DNA of 64,000 nt from Vibrio astriarenae (GTDB lineage: Bacteria; Pseudomonadota; Gammaproteobacteria; Enterobacterales; Vibrionaceae): assembly GCF_010587385.1 (NCBI RefSeq), contig NZ_CP047475.1:434001-498000 (forward strand), written 5' to 3'. The position numbers and the translations under genes were made by a program. The notes beneath the pieces were generated by a model. It saw only the letters and a list, made by a program, of their open reading frames with translations. It did no database searches and had not been told where the DNA came from. Below, in pieces: positions 1 to 10,345 of this stretch. Position 1 is the stretch's first letter. Every line of letters starts with the position of its first letter.

Positions 1-7
1 AGTTGAT

Positions 8-199
8 ATGGACAGCGAGCGAGTACACAGTGGTATGATGGTAGAGTGTCATCAGGGGATCGCCAGAGTACTAGTCAAAGACAAAGCCAATGACATGGTG
101 TTGATTGAGACGCAGGATACCCACGAACAGATGGCTGTTCATTGCGATGAATTGACTGAGAACATTCAACTACACTCCGGGTGTGATAAGTACTACTAG
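8..199 (+). CDS. small protein of unknown function (63 aa)
   Basis: A 63-residue open frame that starts 8 bases into the window and ends before a clear terminator. The product is acidic and soluble-looking, with no signal peptide or membrane segment. It has three cysteines (residues 14, 46 and 59) and a histidine-containing N-terminal half. I do not recognise a family. The frame and the terminator that follows it support a real gene, but its upstream region is outside the window, so neither the start nor any operon partner can be judged. Confidence 0.55.
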   Translation: MDSERVHSGMMVECHQGIARVLVKDKANDMVLIETQDTHEQMAVHCDELTENIQLHSGCDKYY

Positions 200-217
200 A
201 TCTACGCAAGTGTTAAC

Positions 218-246
218 AAAAAAGAGAGCATAGGGCTCTCTTTTTT
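218..246. terminator. bidirectional Rho-independent terminator
   Basis: An AAAAAAGAGAGC arm pairs with GCTCTCTTTTTT around a short loop. The A-run and T-run flank both sides, so it can end both the small gene on the left and ispB converging from the right. Confidence 0.85.
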
Positions 247-267
247 CGTTCAAGGTATCGCTATACC

Positions 268-1239
268 CTATGAATTTCGATGTACCGCAAGGTGAGCGAT
301 ATGTATCAACGCCTGCTTGTACTCTGAATCAGGTAAGATCTCCAGCTCAGCAATCGCTTTGTCAGCTTCTGTTAACGCCTTTTGACGTGTGTACTCAAGT
401 GACCCAGTTTCTTCCATTGCCAGCAGAATATCGTTAAGACGTTCCATTCCGTTCGATTTTTCTATTGCTTCACGAATCATCGTAGCCTGTTGCTCGTTAC
501 CATGCTTCATTGCATAAAGGAGAGGCAGAGTGGGTTTGCCTTCAGCAAGGTCGTCGCCAACGTTTTTGCCCATAGCATCACCATCAGATGTGTAGTCCAT
601 GACATCATCAATAAGCTGGAACGCAGTGCCTAGGTATTTACCGTAATTCTGCAGAGCCACTTCGACTTCACTAGGAGAGTCATTCAAGATGGCGCCGATT
701 TGGGTTGCGGCTTCAAAAAGGCGAGCAGTCTTGGAGTAGATGACCTGCATGTAACTCTCTTCAGTCGTGTCAGGATCATTGCAGTTCATTAACTGTTGTA
801 CTTCACCTTCAGCGATCACATTGACTGCATCACTCATTAGCTTGAGGATCTTCATTGATCCTAGCTCAGTCATCATCTGGAATGAGCGAGTGTAGATGTA
901 ATCACCGACTAATACGCTTGCCGCGTTACCGAAAGCGGCATTAGCGGTGGCTTTGCCACGTCGTAGGTCAGATTCGTCCACAACGTCATCGTGTAACAGA
1001 GTGGCCGTGTGAATGAACTCAACGAAGGCTGCTGCGAGGGTATGGCCACTTCCTTGGTATCCAAGTGCACGCGCTGACAATACGGCAAGAAGAGGGCGAA
1101 TACGTTTACCGCCACTACTTACGATATAGAAACCCAGTTGGTTGATGAGAGAAACATCAGAGTTGAGCTGAGCTTGGATGGTTTCGTTCACTTTTGCCAT
1201 GTCATCGGCAGTAAGGGCTTGGATGGCTTTAAAATCCAT
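268..1239 (-). CDS. ispB: octaprenyl diphosphate synthase
   Basis: This trans-type long-chain prenyltransferase condenses isopentenyl diphosphate onto farnesyl diphosphate to make the octaprenyl side chain of ubiquinone and menaquinone. The 323-residue length is normal for IspB. Both aspartate-rich, magnesium-binding motifs are visible: DDVVD at residues 84-88 and DDVMD at 211-215. The GGKRIRP substrate-binding segment lies at residues 43-49. The gene is divergent from rplU, the same arrangement as in E. coli and other Vibrio. The ubiquinone hydroxylases ubiH and ubiI lie near 58-60 kb in this window. Confidence 0.95.
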   Translation of the reverse strand: MDFKAIQALTADDMAKVNETIQAQLNSDVSLINQLGFYIVSSGGKRIRPLLAVLSARALGYQGSGHTLAAAFVEFIHTATLLHDDVVDESDLRRGKATANAAFGNAASVLVGDYIYTRSFQMMTELGSMKILKLMSDAVNVIAEGEVQQLMNCNDPDTTEESYMQVIYSKTARLFEAATQIGAILNDSPSEVEVALQNYGKYLGTAFQLIDDVMDYTSDGDAMGKNVGDDLAEGKPTLPLLYAMKHGNEQQATMIREAIEKSNGMERLNDILLAMEETGSLEYTRQKALTEADKAIAELEILPDSEYKQALIHIAHLAVHRNS

Positions 1240-1396
1240 TATAATTCCGGCTAAAGGTTAGAACCTACAAGGCTTATAGATTTGAGTTATTGCTGAATAA
1301 TACACTAAAAAACGTTGATTAATACATGGCTAAAGGGCATCATCTCGGCACTTTATTTTGGCGATTAGGTTTTCGCCAATTTTTTTAAAATATGGC

Positions 1397-1425
1397 TTGT
1401 CATGGGGACGTCCTTTCTGTAGAAT
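1397..1425 (+). promoter_or_regulatory. sigma-70 promoter of rplU-rpmA
   Basis: TTGTCA (1397-1402) and TAGAAT (1420-1425) are separated by exactly 17 bases, a near-consensus promoter. The predicted transcript has a leader of about 80 bases before rplU. Confidence 0.7.
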
Positions 1426-1510
1426 CTGCGCCCTATTGATGATTAGTTTAGCGCACACCCTCGCTTGCTCAACAAAAGCAACAGGCTGTGCGGAAAAAGC
1501 GGAGTAAAAT

Positions 1511-1822
1511 ATGTACGCTGTTTTCCAATCTGGTGGTAAACAACACCGTGTAAGCGAAGGTCAAACTCTTCGTTTAGAGAAATTAGACGTTGAAACTGGT
1601 GCAACTGTTGAATTTGATAAAGTTCTACTTGTTGCTAACGGTGAAGACATTCAAGTTGGTGCTCCTCTAGTAGAGGGTGGCAAAGTTGTAGCAGAAGTTG
1701 TACAACACGGTCGTGGCGATAAAGTTAAAATCGTCAAGTTCCGTCGTCGTAAGCATTCTCGCAAGCAAGCTGGTCACCGTCAGTGGTTCACTGAAGTGAA
1801 AATCACTGGCATCAACGCTTAA
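1511..1822 (+). CDS. rplU: 50S ribosomal protein L21
   Basis: L21 is a large-subunit protein that binds 23S rRNA. The 103-residue length matches the bacterial family. It opens [14 protein letters not shown] and has the basic [16 protein letters not shown] stretch in the C-terminal third, both typical of L21. A GGAG ribosome-binding site sits just upstream of the start. It is followed 18 bases later by rpmA with no terminator between, so the two are cotranscribed. Codon use is strongly biased, as expected for a highly expressed gene. Confidence 0.98.
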   Translation: MYAVFQSGGKQHRVSEGQTLRLEKLDVETGATVEFDKVLLVANGEDIQVGAPLVEGGKVVAEVVQHGRGDKVKIVKFRRRKHSRKQAGHRQWFTEVKITGINA

Positions 1823-1840
1823 TTTTAGGAGAGTTTAACA

Positions 1841-2098
1841 ATGGCACACAAAAAAGCTGGTGGTTCTACTCGTAACGGCCGCGATTCAGAAAGCAAACGC
1901 CTAGGTGTTAAGCGTTTCGGTGGTGAATCTGTTCTTGCAGGTAACATCATCGTTCGTCAACGTGGTACTAAGTTCCACGCTGGTAACAACGTAGGTATCG
2001 GTAAAGACCACACTCTTTTCGCTCTTACTGAAGGTAAAGTGAAATTTGAAGTTAAAGGTCCTAAAAACCGTAAATTCGTTAGCATCGAAGCTGAGTAA
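1841..2098 (+). CDS. rpmA: 50S ribosomal protein L27
   Basis: L27 reaches toward the peptidyl-transferase centre with its N-terminal tail. The 85-residue protein begins [16 protein letters not shown], the conserved Gram-negative form. It lacks the N-terminal cleavable extension found in Firmicutes. An AGGAG site lies 10 bases before the ATG. It is the second gene of the rplU operon and is followed by a strong terminator, which separates it from cgtA. Confidence 0.98.
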
Positions 2099-2146
2099 TT
2101 TTAGTCTTAGACTAAATTAATCAAAGCTTTATAGCTGAATTCAAAA

Positions 2147-2177
2147 GCCCTGCCGATTCGGCGGGGTTTTTTATTTT
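2147..2177 (+). terminator. terminator of rplU-rpmA
   Basis: GC-rich hairpin CCCTGCCG-ATT-CGGCGGGG followed by a TTTTTTATTTTT tract, about 50 bases after rpmA. A second small inverted repeat (TTAGTC/GACTAA, 2101-2116) lies directly after the stop codon. Confidence 0.9.
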
Positions 2178-2395
2178 TGGCTTATGTCGCCCAAACAGCG
2201 ACGATCAAATACTAAGGCACTCTGTAAAGAGTCCCTCATTATTTGTTCCTAAGTGGCAGAACGATCTGGATCTAAGGTGATCGATCTGATTTTGGGATCT
2301 GCTAGAATTTATATCATTCAGTCGTGAGCCTGCATGGCGAGTGCTGAGATGATATTTGCAACGCAGCTACGTAACGTAGCAATAGAGCGGAGTAA

Positions 2396-3568
<1,173 letters not shown>

Positions 3569-3600
3569 CACCGAGCTACGTTGCTTTGAAAGCAGAGATA

Positions 3601-3626
3601 AAAACCGCTTAATTGCGGTTTTTTTG
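3601..3626 (+). terminator. terminator of cgtA
   Basis: Hairpin AAAACCGC-TTAATT-GCGGTTTTTTT about 33 bases after the cgtA stop. Confidence 0.88.
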
Positions 3627-3699
3627 TGTTTACGTCAAGATAAACTCAAAAATTTAGAGTATAAGTTAAACTTAATTTGAATGGATTCAGGAGCCGGTA

Positions 3700-4470
3700 A
3701 TGGACAGCAAGCAGCGAGAGATATCGCGTTTAATTGCCCAAGCAGGGCAGATGTTACTTGCCCATGGTGCAGAGAGCACCTTAGTGAGCACTGTCATGCG
3801 CCGTATTGGTATTGCAGCAGGCGTTAGTGAAGTTGAGGTCGCCCTCTCTGCTGATGCGCTCGTGGTGACAACTGTCATGAATGAGCATTGCGTGACTACA
3901 ACGCGAAGCTGCGCCGATCGCGGCATCAATATGCGTGTTATCACTCAGATTCAGCGTATCTGCATCATGATGGAGAAGGGAATTCTTGATTACCACATGG
4001 CGAAAGAGCAGCTTAATCGAATTAGCCCAGAACGCTACAACCGATGGTTAGTCGTGGTAATGATCGGTTTCTCTTGTGCCTGCTTTAGCCGTTTAGCCGG
4101 TGGTGATGCGGGGGTATTTGTGATGACGTTTATCGCGTCAGCTTTCGGTATGATAGTACGGCAGGAGCTAGGCCATCGTCATTTTAATCCTTTGCTTAAC
4201 TTTGCTGCTACCGCCTTTGTCACCTCGACCATCTCCGCTCAAGCCGTGATCTTCTCTATTGGCAATCAACCAACCATCGCAATGGCCTCATCAGTGTTGA
4301 TGTTAGTTCCCGGCCTGCCGTTGATTAACGCCGTTGCAGATATGCTCAAGGGGCACATAAACATGGGAATTGCCCGCTTTATGATGGCGAGTCTGCTTAC
4401 ATTGGCAACCAGTGTTGGCATTGTTGCTTCAATGAGTCTTACCGGTATTTGGGGGTGGATGGGATCATGA
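3700..4470 (+). CDS. yjjP: threonine/serine exporter family protein, large subunit (YjjP type)
   Basis: Membrane protein of the ThrE/YjjP family (formerly DUF1212). The length of 256 residues equals E. coli YjjP. Roughly residues 1-110 are soluble. The rest holds about five hydrophobic segments, including SFGMIVRQELGH-like and VLMLVPGLPLIN motifs; the latter resembles the VPG(L/V)P signature of the family. In E. coli YjjP and YjjB act together as a succinate exporter. The substrate here is not known. Its stop codon overlaps the start of yjjB as ATGA, so translation is probably coupled. Confidence 0.85.
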   Translation: MDSKQREISRLIAQAGQMLLAHGAESTLVSTVMRRIGIAAGVSEVEVALSADALVVTTVMNEHCVTTTRSCADRGINMRVITQIQRICIMMEKGILDYHMAKEQLNRISPERYNRWLVVVMIGFSCACFSRLAGGDAGVFVMTFIASAFGMIVRQELGHRHFNPLLNFAATAFVTSTISAQAVIFSIGNQPTIAMASSVLMLVPGLPLINAVADMLKGHINMGIARFMMASLLTLATSVGIVASMSLTGIWGWMGS

Positions 4471-4934
4471 TGTCACTGATGTTTGGATTAGTGGAAGATA
4501 TGTTGTTGGCCTCCGTGCCCGCGATTGGTTTTGCAATGGTGTTCAATGTGCCTCAGAAAGCGTTAATCTATTGTGGTATCGGTGGTGCAATAGGGCATGG
4601 CTCTCGCTATTTGATGATGCACTTTGGGTTACCAATTGAGTGGGCAACGTTTCTTGCTGCAGCTCTAGTGAGTGTGATTGGTATTCATTGGTCACAGCGT
4701 TTTCTCGCCCACCCTAAGGTGTTCACTGTAGCGGCAATGATCCCAATGGTTCCGGGGGTGTTTGCCTTTAAAGCGATGATCGCCTTGATTGAGCTGCATT
4801 CGGTTGGCTACTCAGAGTCGCTAATGGCGGTGCTAGCGGAGAATTTCTTGACTGCCATCTTTATTATTGCTGCATTAGCCATTGGTCTGGCAGTGCCTGG
4901 GCTGCTATTCTATCGCCGAAAACCCATAATTTAA
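4467..4934 (+). CDS. yjjB: threonine/serine exporter family protein, small subunit (YjjB type)
   Basis: Small hydrophobic partner of YjjP (155 residues from this start; E. coli YjjB is 157). About four to five membrane segments are visible, with the family signature MIPMVPG near residue 95. I chose the ATG at 4467 because it forms a four-base ATGA overlap with the upstream stop. A TTG 18 bases earlier would also be in frame but is less likely. YjjP plus YjjB together correspond to a full-length ThrE, split into two chains as in enterics. Confidence 0.83.
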   Translation: MMSLMFGLVEDMLLASVPAIGFAMVFNVPQKALIYCGIGGAIGHGSRYLMMHFGLPIEWATFLAAALVSVIGIHWSQRFLAHPKVFTVAAMIPMVPGVFAFKAMIALIELHSVGYSESLMAVLAENFLTAIFIIAALAIGLAVPGLLFYRRKPII

Positions 4935-4980
4935 CTCTTTAAGTTCAATGGGCTAACCCGTCACACGTGAAGGAAGATTG

Positions 4981-5466
4981 ATGATCATTAGTATGATTGC
5001 CGCGATGGCAGACGATCGCATTATTGGTAAAGATAATCAGATGCCATGGCATTTGCCGGCTGATTTTGCTTGGTTTAAACGCTGTACGCTAGGTAAGCCT
5101 ATTGTCATGGGGAGAAAAACCTATGACTCTATCGGACGCCCACTACCTGGTCGTTTGAACATAGTGATTACCCGTGACACTGAGTTGCAAATTGAAGGTG
5201 TGACGGTGGTTCAATCGGTTGAGCAAGCCATTGAGGTCGCTGGCGATGTTGAAGAGCTGATGATCATTGGCGGGGGCAGTATCTACCAAGCATGCTTGCC
5301 AATGGCGAGTCGTCTTTACTTAACGTTTATCAAAGCGGATGTTGACGGGGATACACGTTTCCCGCAATGGGATGATGGCTTTAAACGAGTGTCGCAAGAG
5401 TCATATTCTGCAGATGAAAAGAATGCCTACGATATGGACTTTGTCGTATTAGAAAAAGCGCAGTAG
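4981..5466 (+). CDS. folA: dihydrofolate reductase
   Basis: Reduces dihydrofolate to tetrahydrofolate with NADPH, needed for thymidylate, purine and methionine synthesis. The protein is 161 residues. The N-terminal core is recognisable (IAAMADDRIIGKDNQMPWHLPADFAWFK): the MPWHLPAD segment carries the catalytic aspartate and folate contacts. GRKTYDSIG and LPGRLNIVITRD follow as NADPH-binding parts, with the IIGGGSIY loop near residue 93. I start at the ATG at 4981, nine bases after a GAAGGA site, rather than the TTG one codon earlier. Confidence 0.97.
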   Translation: MIISMIAAMADDRIIGKDNQMPWHLPADFAWFKRCTLGKPIVMGRKTYDSIGRPLPGRLNIVITRDTELQIEGVTVVQSVEQAIEVAGDVEELMIIGGGSIYQACLPMASRLYLTFIKADVDGDTRFPQWDDGFKRVSQESYSADEKNAYDMDFVVLEKAQ

Positions 5467-5522
5467 CTGAGTAGCAACGAAACAGTGGCGATGAGTGTAA
5501 ATTCATCGCCAACTCAATGCTT

Positions 5523-5828
5523 TCATACCAAATCTCGCATCAATATCTCAAGCTCATCATTGGCTTCTTCGATGGCGCAGTTAAGATCCAGTGCATCACC
5601 AGAGGCAAGGGTGAGTTGCCATTTACTGGTTTTCCCTGCGTGCTCATCAACGCCTAGCACTTTCACCTTTTCCCCTTTGCGCTCAAATTGAACCCTGTCT
5701 AGGTTTGAGTGATAGTGTTTTTGGCTCTCAACGATATCAATATCGACTTCACCAACAGGGTTAATCTCAACATGGGCATGATAGCGATTTGTATTCGGTA
5801 TTAGGTAATCACGTTGTTTGATAATCAT
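5523..5828 (-). CDS. conserved hypothetical protein (101 aa)
   Basis: A small soluble acidic protein, convergent with folA. No signal peptide or membrane segment is visible. The sequence has a histidine-rich N-terminal part (NRYHAHVEI, SQKHYHSN) and an acidic helical C-terminus (CAIEEANDELEILMRDL). I do not recognise a family and assign no function. The start is supported by an AGGAAGGATG context: an AGGA run directly upstream of the ATG. A hairpin GGCGATGA/TCATCGCC lies just past the stop at 5486-5513 and may separate it from folA. Confidence 0.65.
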   Translation of the reverse strand: MIIKQRDYLIPNTNRYHAHVEINPVGEVDIDIVESQKHYHSNLDRVQFERKGEKVKVLGVDEHAGKTSKWQLTLASGDALDLNCAIEEANDELEILMRDLV

Positions 5829-5956
5829 CCTTTCCTTCCTCTAGCGCTCTGAACTCACAATAAAGTTTAGAAGAAGGAAAAGTGATTAATGTTAAGTTGG
5901 GATGAAATCTGATCTTGGTCAATTATTAAGCAATTTTATTGCTATTGAAATGGAGC

Positions 5957-6781
5957 CTAGGCACTTGCGGCTAGCGCTTGCTGAGTATAAATGCGCTGAG
6001 ATTCCCAATGGAGAAGGGTTAGGTGTCCACCCCACACACAGCCAGTATCTAAGCCATAGAGCCCATTGCCTTGATATCCTTGCAGTGCTGCCCAGTGGCC
6101 AAAAATGACGTTTTTATCAATGGGCACTCGATGTGGCCATTGAAACCAAGGCATCAGGGATTGATCATCAATCTCACTGGGTGGAAGCTTACAAGCCATA
6201 TCCAGTCTTCCGTCTGGAAAAACAAAGCGCATGCGCGTAAAACCATTGATGGCGTAGATGGTGCGCTCTAGGCCTTGTCGTTTAGGGTCCCATTGATCAG
6301 GCTGGTTTTGATACATGTTTTCCATCAGCCAGGAAAACTGGTCACTTTGTAGAATGTTTTCTACGTTGCGTGCCTCGATTCTCGCTGTGTCTAGACTCCA
6401 GCTAGGAGGAATGCCAGCATGGCTCATAACAAATTCTGGATGCTCTGCGAGTAAAGGTTGCCGACGCAACCACTCTAGTAACTCTGCGCGATCTGGTGCA
6501 GAGAAAATAGGGGCGGTTCGGTCTTTATCTTTGACTTTTTTGATGCCCAGAGAAACCGCTAATAGGTGTAAATCATGATTTCCAAGCACAATTTGCACGC
6601 AATCTTGGTGCTGGTATGCAAAGCGCAACGTCTCAAGTGACTTAGGGCCGCGAGCGACAAGGTCGCCGGAAATCCATAACTTATCAGTGCGGTAGTTGAA
6701 ATTAACTTGCTTGAGCAGAAGAAGTAGCTCGTCGTGACAGCCTTGAATGTCACCAACGATGTAATTGGCAGTGTGCTTCAC
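5957..6781 (-). CDS. apaH: symmetrical bis(5'-nucleosyl)-tetraphosphatase
   Basis: Hydrolyses Ap4A to two ADP and also removes Np4N RNA caps. The 274 residues are the usual size. It belongs to the metallophosphoesterase fold, with GDIQGC at residues 11-16, GDLVARGP at about 40-47 and GNHDLHLLA at about 67-75, all metal-binding motifs. The start codon is GTG (6781), four bases after a clear AGGAGA site; no suitable ATG lies nearby. It is the last gene of the lptD-surA-pdxA-rsmA-apaG-apaH cluster and begins eight bases after apaG. Confidence 0.95.
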   Translation of the reverse strand: MKHTANYIVGDIQGCHDELLLLLKQVNFNYRTDKLWISGDLVARGPKSLETLRFAYQHQDCVQIVLGNHDLHLLAVSLGIKKVKDKDRTAPIFSAPDRAELLEWLRRQPLLAEHPEFVMSHAGIPPSWSLDTARIEARNVENILQSDQFSWLMENMYQNQPDQWDPKRQGLERTIYAINGFTRMRFVFPDGRLDMACKLPPSEIDDQSLMPWFQWPHRVPIDKNVIFGHWAALQGYQGNGLYGLDTGCVWGGHLTLLHWESQRIYTQQALAASA

Positions 6782-6789
6782 CGAGTCTC

Positions 6790-7170
6790 CTAGTTAAGAA
6801 TATTAGGTATAGCGAGTCGGAACGGGTCAATCTCCGCGATAAAGGGTTGTTGGTCAGTGTCGTGCATAATGTAATGACCTTGCATGACGCCCACCGGTGT
6901 TTCAATCGCGGTACCACTGGAGTAGGTGTATTCATCATGTGCATCGATAACGGGTTGTTTGCCAACCACACCTTCCCCTTCAATTGTCAGTTGCTTGCCA
7001 TTGGCATCCGTAATTAGCCAGCGACGGCTGATCAACTGTACGGGTTGTGAGCTAAGGTTTTTAATGGTGATAAGGTAGGCAAAAACATATCGGTTTTTGT
7101 CTGGTTCAGACTGATTTTCAATATATTTGCTGTGGACTTGAACCTTGATACAGGGCGTTTGTGTACTCAT
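6790..7170 (-). CDS. apaG: ApaG domain protein
   Basis: A 126-residue single-domain protein of the ApaG/DUF525 immunoglobulin-like fold. Typical sequence features are [34 protein letters not shown] and a GVMQGHYIM motif near residue 96. Its biochemical role is not settled in any bacterium. It sits between rsmA and apaH as in E. coli. A stem-loop with T-runs lies between it and rsmA, so part of the upstream transcription may stop before it. Confidence 0.94.
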   Translation of the reverse strand: MSTQTPCIKVQVHSKYIENQSEPDKNRYVFAYLITIKNLSSQPVQLISRRWLITDANGKQLTIEGEGVVGKQPVIDAHDEYTYSSGTAIETPVGVMQGHYIMHDTDQQPFIAEIDPFRLAIPNILN

Positions 7171-7190
7171 GCTCTTTCCTTATGCCCGAT

Positions 7191-7220
7191 AAAAGAAAAG
7201 CAGGCCGAGGCCTGCTTTTT
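7191..7220. terminator. intra-operon terminator-like hairpin between rsmA and apaG
   Basis: AAGCAGGCC-GA-GGCCTGCTT stem with TTTTT on one side and TTTTCTTTT on the other. It lies four bases after the rsmA stop, inside an otherwise tightly packed operon. Confidence 0.7.
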
Positions 7221-7223
7221 CGA

Positions 7224-8027
7224 TTAGTGACGAGCCTCTAACAGGTTCGCCATCGCCACAAATTGCTCTAACGTTAAGTTTTCTGGACGCATGCTAGGGT
7301 TAATGTCTAGCTGCGCTAAGTCTTCATCGTTAAGTAGTGATTTGTAGCAGTTACGTACGGTTTTTCGGCGTTGGTTGAAGCCTTCACGACATACGCGGTC
7401 TAGCCACTTAATGTCTTTTACTGGGTGTGGGATCTCTTCGTAAGGTACCAGACGCACTACTGCAGAATCTACCTTAGGTGGCGGAACAAATGCCGTTGGC
7501 GGTACTTCAAGAACCGGGACCACTTTACAGTAGTATTGAGCCATCACTGTAAGGCGACCATAGGCTTTGGTGCCTGGACCTGCAGCTAGACGGTTTACCA
7601 CCTCTTTTTGTAGCATAAAGTGCATGTCTTTCACGTCTTTATGGAACTCAAACAGGTGAAACATCAATGGTGTAGAGATGTTGTATGGTAGGTTACCGAA
7701 GATACGCAGTTTATTGTTTGGCTTCACTAATTGTGTGAAGTCGAAGCGCATGGCGTCGCCTTCGTGAATGGTCAACTTGTCACCCAGCTCTGGGTGGTTG
7801 CGCAGACGTTCAGCCAAGTCACGGTCAAGCTCGATAACAGTGAACTTATCCACTTGTTTACCGACAGGTTCCGTAATCGCTCCCAGACCAGGGCCGATCT
7901 CAACAAGGTTCTCACCTGGTCTTGGGTTAATTGAAGAGACGATACCATCGATAATATATGGATCGTTCAGGAAGTTTTGACCAAAACGTTTACGCGCTTT
8001 GTGTCCTAAGTGGACATCATTTCTCAT
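7224..8027 (-). CDS. rsmA: 16S rRNA dimethyladenosine transferase
   Basis: RsmA/KsgA dimethylates the two adjacent adenosines of 16S helix 45 (A1518 and A1519 in E. coli), a late 30S assembly step. At 267 residues it is normal. The S-adenosylmethionine site shows as RFGQNFL and [11 protein letters not shown] near residues 14-52. The catalytic NLPYNIS motif is at about 113-119, and the C-terminal helical domain contains NQRRKTVRN. It overlaps pdxA by four bases (ATGA), so translation is coupled. Confidence 0.97.
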   Translation of the reverse strand: MRNDVHLGHKARKRFGQNFLNDPYIIDGIVSSINPRPGENLVEIGPGLGAITEPVGKQVDKFTVIELDRDLAERLRNHPELGDKLTIHEGDAMRFDFTQLVKPNNKLRIFGNLPYNISTPLMFHLFEFHKDVKDMHFMLQKEVVNRLAAGPGTKAYGRLTVMAQYYCKVVPVLEVPPTAFVPPPKVDSAVVRLVPYEEIPHPVKDIKWLDRVCREGFNQRRKTVRNCYKSLLNDEDLAQLDINPSMRPENLTLEQFVAMANLLEARH

Positions 8028-9016
8028 TGTTTCTTCTCAACTAATTCTATTGCATGCGCTAGGGCCGTTCGGAAGCTCCCTGTGTCCGCTTGGCCAGTTC
8101 CCGCAAGATCTAATGCGGTACCATGATCAACAGACGTTCTAATAAAGGGTAGTCCAAGTGTGATATTCACTGAACGCCCAAAGCCTTTATATTTTAATAC
8201 AGGCAGAACTTGGTCATGGTACATACCAAGAATAGCATCTGCTTCTTCTAGGTACTTTTGATTAAAAATCGTGTCTGCTGGCAGGGGACCAATAAGGTCC
8301 ATTGCTTTGTCTTGGCGCAGACGCTCTAACGTTGGGGTGATGGTCTCAATTTCTTCTCTTCCGAGACAGCCATCTTCCCCTGCGTGAGGATTAAGCCCGC
8401 AAACATAGATCTTTGGTCGCGGAATAGCAAATTTTTCTACTAAATCACGGTTAAGAATATCAATAATCTGTTCTAGGCGCTCTTCCGTTACCGCCTTTGA
8501 TACATAAGCCAGTGGAATATGGGTGGTGACGAGTGCAACGCGCATCCCTTCCGTTTCGAGCATCATGACAACCAGTGGGGTATTCGACTTTTCGGCAAAG
8601 AACTCGGTATGCCCAGAGAACGCGACACCAGCGCGATTGATGACGCCTTTATGAACTGGCCCGGTTACCACGGCCGCGAACTCGCCGCTCATGCAGCCCA
8701 CTGCTGCACGCTCTAAGGTTTCTAGTACATAGTGACCATTGTGCTCGTTGAGCTCACCCACTTTGGCCTCTTCTGCCATAGGGATATGGTCAACCACAAG
8801 CTGACCTGCTGGAGAGGGTTGAACAGGCGCGTCTGCGTGATAATCGATGAATGTGACATCTAAACCAAGCAGCTCTGCACGAGCCGCCAGCATGTGTTTA
8901 TCGGCACAGACAACAAGCTCATGCTCCCAGGCTTGCTGAGCGAGAGCGAGAGTCAGGTCGGGGCCAATTCCCGCAGGCTCACCTGCGGTGATTACGATTC
9001 TTTTAGCTTTCATCAT
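8024..9016 (-). CDS. pdxA: 4-hydroxythreonine-4-phosphate dehydrogenase
   Basis: NAD-dependent step in DXP-dependent pyridoxal phosphate synthesis. The 330-residue length fits. Visible family features are [12 protein letters not shown] at the N-terminus, [11 protein letters not shown], the metal-binding histidines in TTHIPL and MYHDQ, and SVDHGTALD near the C-terminus. The first in-frame start is a GTG at 9019, but tandem ATGs follow at 9016 and 9013, which I prefer. The start lies inside the end of surA and the stop overlaps rsmA, making three coupled genes. In this window serA also feeds serine metabolism. Confidence 0.96.
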   Translation of the reverse strand: MMKAKRIVITAGEPAGIGPDLTLALAQQAWEHELVVCADKHMLAARAELLGLDVTFIDYHADAPVQPSPAGQLVVDHIPMAEEAKVGELNEHNGHYVLETLERAAVGCMSGEFAAVVTGPVHKGVINRAGVAFSGHTEFFAEKSNTPLVVMMLETEGMRVALVTTHIPLAYVSKAVTEERLEQIIDILNRDLVEKFAIPRPKIYVCGLNPHAGEDGCLGREEIETITPTLERLRQDKAMDLIGPLPADTIFNQKYLEEADAILGMYHDQVLPVLKYKGFGRSVNITLGLPFIRTSVDHGTALDLAGTGQADTGSFRTALAHAIELVEKKQ

Positions 9017-10298
9017 CACTGTCCGTCACTTCTTCAACAAAGGCACTAGCACGCAGCTCTTGCACCCAAGCGCTAGCTTCTTCGTTAAATTTACGGTTAA
9101 ACAAGATACCGTAGGCTCGGTTCTTAAGCGCTGAGTCAGTGCGGTCAACTTCACGACGTTCCATTACTTCGACGATGTGCCAGCCGTGTACGGTCTTGAA
9201 TGGCTCACTGATTTGTCCCGCAGGAAGAGTTTCTACTTGGTGTTTGAATTCTGGTACGTAAAGATCTGGCGTCTGGAAGCCCAGTTCACCATCTTTTGCC
9301 GCCGAGCCAGGGTCTTGGCTGTATTGCTGAGCCATTTCACCAAACGTGGCATCACCAGACTCAATACGCTCAGTGATATTGCTAAGCTCACGAAGAACGC
9401 CTTCATCGCTAAGGATAACCGTCGGTTTAATGAGGATATGTCGAGCGTTAACTTCAGTGACCGCGACGGTCTCTAAACCTTTGACGTCATCAATTTTCAG
9501 AATATGGAAGCCGACACCACTGCGGAATGGACCGATGATACTGCCTTTGTTTTGCAGTTTAATTTGGTCAGCAAAAATCGTTGGCATCTCTTCTTTACGC
9601 ATCCAGCCCCAATCACCGCCTTCTAGTGCTCGAGGGCCTTTTGAATAGGTGTAGGCCATATTGGCGAAGTCTGCGCCAGCTTCGAGTTCCGCAACCAATT
9701 CATTTGCTTGCTTCTCTAGCTCTGCTCGGTCTTCAGTGTCGCTAAAGCGCAGTTGAATATGGCTGATGTTGTACTGAACCGTCGCATTGGTTTCTTCAGC
9801 AAGAAGTTCTGCCAAGTTATCTACCTCAGCTGGCAAGATATTGATTCGGCTACGAACGAGCGCATTTCTTGCTTCACTGGCGGCAATTTCTTTGCGCACT
9901 TGCTCGCGAAACGTAGCGTAAGTCAGCCCCTCTTTAGCAACCGATTGAGTCAGCTGCTCAACCGATTGGTTATTGCTCGCCGCGATATCCGCAATCGCCT
10001 CATTGAGGCGGTTGTCATCAATACGCACGCCAATACGCTCTGCTTCTTGCTGCTGTAAAGTATCAATCACCAGCTTTTCAATCACCTGTTCACGCAAGAT
10101 GTCCGCGCTTGGTAATGCTTGCGGGTTATCTGCGTTATTGGCACGCAGTGTTTTCATTGCGGTGTCGATATCACTTTGCAAGATAACGCCTTCGTTGACG
10201 ATAACCGCTACTTTATCCATCGCGACAGGTTGTGCGTTTACGGTTGCAGCAGCAAAGCTGCATGCTGCAGCTAGGCTTAGTAGAGTTTTATTCCACAT
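9003..10298 (-). CDS. surA: periplasmic chaperone and peptidyl-prolyl isomerase SurA
   Basis: Escorts unfolded outer-membrane proteins through the periplasm. It has 431 residues with an N-terminal signal peptide ([22 protein letters not shown], cleavage probably after the NA). An N-terminal chaperone region (about residues 23-170) is followed by two parvulin domains at about 175-275 and 285-385. Each parvulin domain has the [12 protein letters not shown] or [11 protein letters not shown] type of motif and a GFHILK or GWHIVEV strand. It is directly downstream of its best known client gene lptD. Confidence 0.97.
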   Translation of the reverse strand: MWNKTLLSLAAACSFAAATVNAQPVAMDKVAVIVNEGVILQSDIDTAMKTLRANNADNPQALPSADILREQVIEKLVIDTLQQQEAERIGVRIDDNRLNEAIADIAASNNQSVEQLTQSVAKEGLTYATFREQVRKEIAASEARNALVRSRINILPAEVDNLAELLAEETNATVQYNISHIQLRFSDTEDRAELEKQANELVAELEAGADFANMAYTYSKGPRALEGGDWGWMRKEEMPTIFADQIKLQNKGSIIGPFRSGVGFHILKIDDVKGLETVAVTEVNARHILIKPTVILSDEGVLRELSNITERIESGDATFGEMAQQYSQDPGSAAKDGELGFQTPDLYVPEFKHQVETLPAGQISEPFKTVHGWHIVEVMERREVDRTDSALKNRAYGILFNRKFNEEASAWVQELRASAFVEEVTDSDDES

Positions 10299-10345
10299 AA
10301 AATGTTATTTCCTTTCGGTGCTCACTCTTTTGAGCACCAGATACA

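Noticed and set aside
5486..5513. Hairpin between folA and the following reverse gene as a terminator
   Set aside because: GGCGATGA/TCATCGCC is a good stem but there is no T-run on either side, so I do not list it as a terminator.
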